This document shows, one piece after another, positions 39,401-48,700 of a stretch of DNA of 64,000 bases. Both the position numbers and the translations under genes were made by a program. The notes beneath the pieces are model-generated. The model worked only from the letters and a program-made list of their open reading frames with translations. It was not told where the DNA came from and ran no database searches. The stretch's first letter is position 1. Each line of letters opens with the position of its first letter. This DNA comes from Atherinomorus stipes (Eukaryota > Chordata > Actinopteri > Atheriniformes > Atherinidae), in NCBI GenBank assembly GCA_023101725.1, contig JALJCO010010240.1, positions 72,501 to 136,500 on the forward strand, written 5' to 3'.

Positions 39401-42400
39401 CCAACACAACGTGTACAAGCAATTTGGTCTGAAAATATCAAGAATGAGAATCTTGATTTCACAAGAACACGTGAAAAAGCTGCCCATGGGATGTGATTAC
39501 TGCATGACTATCAAAACAAGTGAGACATGAAGACTGGAAAAAGATGTCAAGTCTGTCAAAACAGGGTAGGAAAAAGGAAGAGTGGTGCAATCAGCATCAG
39601 AGCTGAAAACAAGCTTGTTTGCACTGCAATATAATTACAATTAAATATATAGTTTATGCATTAAAGATAGCAACAGACCACAGCTATAATTTCATTATCA
39701 TTCCTTGAGAGTTTACGCAGAACTTAGAGAGTAACTGTGTGTCCCACGACAGAGCTACGTCATACTCTAAAACTTATCACAGAGCTGTGATTATTCTGCT
39801 TTGCAAGCCGCGTTTTTGGTGCTTATTGCTTTGCTATTGGCTCTGGATGCAGTGTTCAATGCCTGCAAAAGTGTACATCACTTGCATAGATTATGTGATG
39901 GAAAACATGCCGTGATTAAAGGCAAGATCACATTTTATTGAAGTGGGGTCATGTGAAGTATTTATGTGCAGTAGACAGTGGTGGATGTCAATGTGGAGTA
40001 ATGGGAATTTTGATGGGTTAAGCTAAATAAACAGCTACTCAGAACAAACTCTAAGAACAGCTAAATTTATCTGAAGGACATCCATGCAGCTATTTGACAC
40101 TCTATGCTGCCTGTGGATTGACCCATTGTGGATCAGCTGTGACTAGCAATTCTGTTATTGCTTTGTAAAAAGCACATAAATCTTTTAAATATGCAAAGCT
40201 AATGCCCAGCAGTAAGCTATCCAATACATCTCTGGTGGAACTCTTCTGACTAGCTGCAGGTTATTATGACTCAAAAATACCTCACTAAAACTGCTACAAA
40301 ATCTAAAATATCCCAAAAAGATCTCCCTGTTTGGAAAATAAATTCATGTTTTTAATAAATACATAAACTGACTGCTCTCATCTTACCACGTGGTTGGTTC
40401 GGTCTCTCATGGGTTGGTATCCAGGCGCAGGAATGCACTGCTCAGCATGGCCGTTACAGAAGCAGCTTCCCTTCACTATCAGGTCATAGATGGCAAAGTA
40501 TTGAGTAGGAACACCTTTGTTTGCAGAGGTGAAGTCTTTGGCCTGGCAAGGACATTCCTGATGCTTCAGCAGCCGGATTCGGATATTGGTCACCCTCAGC
40601 TGCTGCTGGCCCTCCATTCCAAATGGATCCAGGGACTTCCATTTCGGGAGGGTTCGGTAGATCACCTGAAAGATAGAGACAGGCTTTGTTATCGCAAACA
40701 ATGAGCATTTCTACATTGCAACGTGTCTTAAAAGAAATAGTCTCAAAGAAATGAACAACCAATGTTTCCAACTTCATAAATTTAGGGAGCCAAGGAGGCC
40801 ATCTGCAGGAAGAACATTTTAAAGACCCACAATGGAACTTTTAGCAGTTTTCTCAGTGAGGCGCCCATCGATGGCTAAACTAGCACCCATCTTGCATCGT
40901 ACCTGTACTGTGAGCTCACTCCAGCCAGTAAATGACAGTCTTATCTTGACTCTTGTTCTGTCCCTCTTCCTCTGGTAATGTTCCTTGCGTTTCTTTGCCA
41001 AATCCGACATGATGCGCGTTCAAAACACCTGCTGTGTTCATATCTGTTTACTAGCAAATGACGCGGTGCGCAACCAATAGTCGGCTGCAACGTCATGGCC
41101 CTGTCCCGGACGCAAAAGTTGCATAGTGCAGTTTCTGGGCCTCGGGACGCCACTGGGCACGGACGGCTCAAAAATGTGCATGATGAATGTTGGTGTCCCA
41201 TCAAAACCAGTCAAAAACTTATTTTTAAGGGCTAAAAGTTGCTTTGCGGGTCTTTTGTTTGATAATACAGTCAATGATAAGACTTTTGAGCATTCTTATG
41301 GGTCAAAAGATGAGTAACTGGTCAAACTTTAAGCTGCCAAAATATAGTCATAAGTTTAAGGACATTGCATTAAACGCCCACTGGCTTTGCTGCATTCTTA
41401 TTGAGTAAAGATTTTGGATAAGTTTAACCCTCTGATGCATACATTATTCAAAAAACAACACCACCTTTTCCCCCCACACACAATATTTTACTTCCTCAGA
41501 CATGTACAGCAACAGCATTTTTATACATTAAAACTTAATATATTTATTTATCTTTTAGTGAGTGGCAGCCCATTGGATGACTCACTAGTGTCCAGTGGCT
41601 AATTTGCAAACATATCATCCTAACCCATGCATATACGAGAAAACAGATTCATTTTGTTGCTTTACAGGCAGTTTAAAGAAACAAAGATATAGCAACAAAA
41701 ATAAGGGAATCTAGTAAATTTGTTACTCACTCCTGAGCTGAACAAAGATGTTTACATCTTATAAGGAATATTATGAGGATGAACAAGTTCCTTTGCAATC
41801 TAGGTTTTTGTATTTTATTTCCCCCTCGTTGGTCACCATTTCCTTCTTTAAAATATCCTACAATGTGGTAAACAGTATAAAAATTTGGCGTGAAAGAAAA
41901 GATGGGACACTCTTTCTCTTGCAGCTTCATGATTTAGGGGGATTTGACGGGTGTATTTAGGGACACAATCTGGTTCATTGATGCGTCTCATGTCACTACA
42001 GCTAACATGTTAATGGGGGATTGTTTTGGGATCATTTGTGCACTAAACTATGACCTTGCACCCCAACATCACTGCTTGTGTCCTCACGTGACCACAAGGG
42101 TGCTGGCTATCCATACATGAGGGCGCACCCCCTTCTCTCTCCCTCCCTTTGCCCTGTCTGGTCCTTGGACATCCTTCAAATCGAAGATCCCTTTATAGGC
42201 TGCCATCACCATAGCTACTGCTACCAATAGCAACCAGCACTGTTGCTGTCGTCGGGGTGAAAAAGTTGGTGCCTGCCTCAACTCTTACTGTGAAAGAAAT
42301 TTGTGTTTGCCATGTGTCTATAAAAAACAGTGTGCTTTGTCACTGATATCACTGCAGGAGTTCTACGTTTATATCCTAAAAAAAACAAAAAAAAAAAAAA

Positions 42401-45400
42401 CAACTTTGGGTGACAAGCAAGAAAGGCAGCCGTGCATTTGCCTGATTGGCTGGATGAGTGGCTGGGAGTGTGATGGGAGGAGCACTATAAATTTCCCTGT
42501 TGTTGGAAAAGGTTACAGGGTCACAGCATTGTGGTCAGCAATTAAGAGAACACGACAAATAGGATGAGGGGCGCCGGTCCACGGGAGAGCACGGAGAGCA
42601 GGGCTAGACAAAGACTGGAATGAAGATGCAGCTCCACATAACTCAGGACTGGACAAAAGGCCTAGAGACAGCCCGGCGACACCTCAGCAACATCAGCGCA
42701 CCCATGTACCCACACTGGCATGTACGCAAATGTGTACACTGACAAATCACATCAGTGTTCTTGCATTCCTTTACACAACAAAATTCCACAAGGGGCCTTC
42801 CTGGGATTCTTCTTTTTTCTTATTTTTACTGCATCATATCTCACGGTTTTCTCTTACTTGTATAGATAAAATATTTATCTTTGCAGATATGCCGATGACA
42901 CCTATGTTAAATCGCTGTGTGGCTACAACAAGGTCCTTAAAAAGTTCTAGTGAGTTCTAAATCAGCTGACTGCCCACGAGGCACTCTAAATTACATAACT
43001 ATGGAGTGATATCTAAGGAGCCAGATATCAAGTTTCTTCTGGATTTTCAAACTTCTCATCCAATGTTGAAATATAAATCCAACCAACTTTGGGAGATTCT
43101 TTTAGTCTTTATATCCCCAAACTTTTTGTATTTGTAAAGTTGTTTTTGGTATCATAACCCAGAGTTTGTGGTCATATGGGAGGGTAGAGATGTAGACGAC
43201 TGGTAAATATAAAGTTTTGTCTCATCTAACTCAGCTGTAGTATCACAAGTAGATATTTGCACAAGCTGAAACCAACCTAAAAAAAACAAAACAGGAATTG
43301 GCGTTTATGTGTTAATTATTTTTTTAACTTATAGGTCATTTAATGTGGCGCTCCTAAACTATGGCAGATTTTTACTCTGGTGCCCCCTAAAGAAGGCTAT
43401 TCTGGTATCTGTCTCTTCTCTGAGCGCTCTCCATCCAGTAAAAATCAGTCCACTGTTTACTCTTGTCTTATCCCTTGCTATGTCATTTTCTCACTTTTCC
43501 TCACTTCCTCCGATAATGTCCTCTTCTGATTCTTTGCTGAATGAGCCATGGTGTTCAAAACATCCAGTGTGTTGATGTGCAGTTGCTTAGATGTGCATAA
43601 AGCAAAATACAGCTGTCAACAGCTCCAGGAATATATGTATAATGAAAGGATGACATCAAAACCAGTCAGAGGTAGAGTTTTAGGGGGAGAAAGGCATATA
43701 GAGTTGCTTTAATGATGTAGTTTTTGTATTTTTACTAAAGAAATCTTCTGGCAACAGAAACCCTAACTTCCTACACCTGGAAAACTAAAACCTCCTAATG
43801 TTTTCCTTGGATAAATATTAGTATTTGCAGATATACTGATGACACCCAAGTTTATCTTAAGTATGCCAAATAAATCTCAATCCAAAAACTTCCCATGGTT
43901 CTTCAAGGGGTTTTAGGAGGACAATGACAACATAAATGGTTAATTTAATGAAAAGGGGAAATTTAGACTGGAAAGTAATTTCAAAATTAAGATTCAGAAT
44001 AAGTGGGGTTTTTTTAAGCCAATTTTTTTTAGTTTAACTGCTATTGAGCAATAAATAACTGCTTATAAAAACGGTTTCAAAAGGCAGATGATCAACACTT
44101 GGGAGCTAAATTGTGTTGGTGGAGTTACATCAAGCTGCGTTAGCAGAAAGAAAACATTGTTTACTGTAAATAGTGTTGAGCAGTCTTCCCTATCAACAGA
44201 AAACATGACTTTTGAATACCTAAGATGCATCAAATCTACAGTAGGTGACATTTGCACAATAATGCATTTTTCATGATGTTTTAGACTTCGATTTTTATTT
44301 TTGCTTTACAACATTACACATTCAGAGCAATTCATGCTATTCTAACCATGTGGAAATGCAGGAATGTGCTTGCAAAGGGCTGGAAAGTGCAGACAAACGA
44401 TTTACTAACGAGTGCACACGGTGCTCGGGTGAGGATATTGACCATTAATATCATTATGGAGGCTGGAAAGATCAGAAACCAAATGGATATGCTGTCCTGA
44501 AAGCACATAATGGAGGTGAAAAAGTTTCACACCTGCCAATAAAATATGCACTATGGGCCTGTAGTGGTGGGTTCACTGTGGGCCACTGAATATCTTTCTT
44601 CCTGTTTCAGGCTGAAAAATAAAGTAAGCCCAGCTTTAAGAGGCCTAATTCCATCAAAGCACTGTGGACTGTAATCTGGTAAACAGGCACAATAGGCATT
44701 GATGGAAGGAGAAAGACAGAGAGGGAAACAGAGAGGGGGGATGGGTGTCTAGCCAACAGTACCAACATCCATCAGAGAAACAGCATTTCCTTCCCAGCAG
44801 ACAGACGGAGAGCCGACTGTATGTGTTTATCTGAGAGGGCATGGATGAGTGTGTGTTCGAGGAACTGCAGAAATGGGGAAGAACATGTGTGTGTGTGCGT
44901 CTGTACTCGACTGGTCTGCCTCCTTCTCTTCCCTAAGGAGGTCAGTCTCTGTTACAAACACTCACATTCTTCCAACCCAGCTGACCTCATAAATAAGACA
45001 AGGAGCTCTGAATGCTTTCTCTCACACACACACATGCACCACCTTTTCCCCACATCACAGGTGAACACGAAAAGCTTTCAGCGCATGAGATGACATGCTT
45101 TCATGTTTGCCAAAGAAAGGGAGAAGTAGAAAGCTGAGAATACCTGCTGTTTGTAATCGCTTCCAGCTACGACCCCCCCCCCATTCCCAAATGTTCACTC
45201 CCACTTATCTGATCACAGAAGCTCTGACACTCACAGTGTGCTTTGATACATGCTAAAGAAACACACATCAAACACACTGTTTCAGTGAGCAGCTGAACTT
45301 TAATTAAGCGTAATGTTGTTGCAAGTGGAGAGTAATTTTTTTTCTGATGTTATAGATTGAATTTGGCCCCCAGGCCCCTCATGCACATGGCCTGCGTGAT

Positions 45401-45402
45401 AT

Positions 45403-45436
<34 letters not shown>

Positions 45437-45699
45437 CACATATACATATATATACATACACACAGACACACTACTCACAAAAAGTTAGGGATATTCAACT
45501 TTCGATTTTTGGAGAACATAATGATGCAGAATAAATATTTAACCATTGAACAATGTACATGTGCATTGAAAAGTTTAGAGAAAGTTTATTTCAGTTCACC
45601 TGAAAAGGTTGTAGTGGATTTTAGATTCATTCTGACATCGTACAAAAAGCCAAATATCCTTAACTTTATGTGAGTAGTGTGTATATTTATATATACAGT

Positions 45700-45734
<35 letters not shown>

Positions 45735-48700
45735 ACTTTTTACTTCAGATTCTCAGCAGGGATTGAGTTTAGTTTAAAAACCATTTATGTTTGTCGTTTG
45801 ATCAGTAGTGATGCTGATCAATGACAAAATGATGGCTGACTGAAGCCACAATATGAAGCTGTAATAATATTTTTAATGATTAATTAACAGGTGGGTCTTT
45901 AACTCTGGATGTTTCAGCTGGAGTTTGTTCCAGACATTTGGAGCAAAGAAGCTGAATGCAGCTTCTTCAGGTCTGGTTCTGACTCTGGGAACTGATAAAA
46001 ATGTAGACTGATGTTCAATCTTGTTTTGAGATCTAAGTGCTCCTCGTTGGCACCTAATTCATAGACAGATACATAGGAATAAGATTCTGAAACCAGTGGC
46101 GACTCCATATTTCCAGAATCTGAGACCTGAGACCTCCAGGATCTGACACCCCCCCCCCCCCGAGGCAGGATTATCAGAGTAATTCCAGAATTTGGGAGTG
46201 GAGAAGATGGAATGGTCTGCCACGAGTTTAGACCTCAGTCCAGCTGAATTCTCCCTGGTTTAGCATGGGCTTGCTGTACGTGCTAGAATGACCAACAGAA
46301 CCACACTGGTTGACTTTCAGCAACTCCTGGTTGAGTAATGGGATGCCATCCCACAGCTAAATGTGACCAGACTGGTGACCAGTATGGGGAGGAGACCATG
46401 TGTGGCTGCATATGGATCTTCCACACTACTGAGGTCCCTGACAGTGTAAAATAAAAAACAGCCAGTATGTTTTTTCCTGATTATTGTGGAAGAGTGCAAC
46501 CATCTAATCCATCAAGAATCTCAAATATTGCATTGCAGTATTCCATTGGTTTCGGCACATTTTTGGGGGCGCCACCAACACATTTAGCTGTGTTGCTCAT
46601 CCCACAGAAGCATGATCCTTATAAGTTGTACCTTGTTATAAAAGCGACTAATTAGACCTTCCAATGATGTATAATACTCCACCAACTTATATTATTAAAT
46701 GGGAGAAATAATCAACCAAACATGCATTTTCTTACTTACATTTATAAAGGAATAAATACACCATAATATACTGAACTTTAAGGAGACCAAATAAGAGCAT
46801 TATGTCCCTTTTTTTTTTTTTTTTAAGAAAGGTTTATCAGCATATCTGGCACTTAGTTTAATGACACTAAAGCCGAGGATGAATAAAACATTCCTGCATT
46901 CAGGTCAGATCATGACTAGCTTAAAAAAAAGATGTGGGCCGTGCTCCAGTTTTGGTTCATGCAACAAATAACCATGATTCTGCAAATAAAAACACAAAGT
47001 TAACAAACTGAACCAACCTTATAAACCTTTTGGTGCAGGTGACACATTATTGAATCTTAACATCTGTACTGCAGAATGTAAAGCTTTGTTTTCTGGCCTA
47101 GCGTTGGCTTTTTAACTGTCATTACAAGTGATATATAGTCACAGACACAGAGAAACATGAACAGCTGAGAAGCAGGTGTAAAAATCTCGTCTGCCAGAGT
47201 GCAACCTCACTTCTTTTAACCCCAGGGTCATAAGTTGAGGGGGTTAGAGGCTGAAGGTCACGCTGTCTGCACAGGTGGTTCATGCTGGCATGTAAGTTTT
47301 TCTTTTTGTCTTGGACCTGAGTGCTATTTTCACACATTCACGCACAAAAAGAGAAGAACTAAAACACTTATTTACAGACAAACAAGCAGAAAAATGCAGG
47401 ATATGTCCACAACTGCTGTCAGAAATTCTCTGAAGTGGTCTTTGTGGGGTGTTGCATATAAGAACGCTGCAGGGATCCCAGAGCAGCACCACGACTGGCG
47501 TATTCCTCCACACACATCTGCAGCGCAGCTCCCAACACACACTGTTTCAATTAAACATCAATGGACTTCAGGAAGCTCTCTCCTGCTACAGTCAAAGCAC
47601 GCCTATTAAACACTCAATCATGCACTCACAACGCTCCCCACCTGGCTTTACTTTCATTCTGCTCTGCGTGATAACCACACTGCTTGCATATTGCGTGACT
47701 TAACTCCAGAAAGCCCTGACTGAGTTCCAGTAGGAGGGCTGATGATGACCTTATCGCCATCTGCATCAGCACTGCAAAATCAGTTGTTTTGTAGCACGAA
47801 TTACCTGCCAAACACAGCATGTAAAATATGACATCATTAGCACTTCATTCACGGAGGAGGGAAGAGAAGTGTGCAGTGAACAGGAAGCCCTGTCACCCCT
47901 CCAGCGTTACACTGCAGGTGTGGATCCGCCCTCCTTTCCACCTGCTTTCTGAGCAAGCTGGCTGTGTTTGGACTAAAAGAAAAGGTGGGAATTCAACACC
48001 TGAGACAAATCCGATCATCAAAACCACTTCCAGAAATAAAGCCAGAGTGCTGGAGGAGAGAAGCTGTGGGAAGTGTGGGTTGTTAGAGTGTAAATTAAAA
48101 ATGCTGCATACAGGAGAGAACTTATTAACTTTAGTTTAATGATTATGTCTGTGGAGCAGAGGTCCGTATTGCTAATGTAGCCAGCAGAAGTCTAAATAAT
48201 AAACATCTGGGCCAAGAATTCCCGTTCTGTTCAACAGTCACTGAATGAGTACAGATAATATGGAAGTCAAACTTATGCAGCATCTTTTGCTTCCCACTCA
48301 AATGTGACTGAATGACTAGAGAGCAACAAAAGGAAATCTAAACTACTATGGTACATCTTACATCTACACCTCCTGATTTAGAGAGGTTTCTATGAAAGAA
48401 GTCGTATTATGCTTTTGGGGTTTCCCCATCAGTGTATATGATACAAAGTCCACACCAAAGGCAGTTATTATGACCATCAAGTAGACTTCCATAATGCCTG
48501 CCTAGTATGTGGCACAACTTCAAACAGCTACTGAACATCTGCCTCACACTCTGCCATTCTTACCAGTAAGCTGACCAATCAGAGTAATGGAAAATTCTGT
48601 ACTCCCTCAGTATATGCCCTGTTGCATTCACGGACAGCTCTGTTAAATTTAGAAAATTTTGTACTGTGGCCCGTTACAGTCACAGAATATTTGAAGCAAA

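Larger units (their letters stand above)
33036..40386 (-). other. ntn4: ntn4 intron 3 (7.4 kb)
   Basis: Contains a MITE-like copy at about 35219-35560 related to 63091-63455, a hAT-type MITE at 35930-36193, a tetranucleotide patch at 37617-37640, a LINE 3'-tail-like sequence near 38290-38415 and a CA run at 39238-39260. Poly-T tracts lie near 38100, 38670 and 38910. Elsewhere nothing recognisable. Confidence 0.8.

Noticed and set aside
40390..40704. 104-codon plus-strand frame as an antisense gene
   Set aside because: Exactly opposite ntn4 exon 3; explained by coding constraint on the other strand.
45361..46620. A single complete Tc1 element joining the MITE at 45467 and the transposase tail at 46190
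   Set aside because: The MITE has both of its own ends within 216 bp, and no third end is found near 46620, so they are treated as separate.
47235..48139. Open frames of 103-124 codons in intron 2
   Set aside because: No recognisable family and no splice context; length is within chance for this composition.
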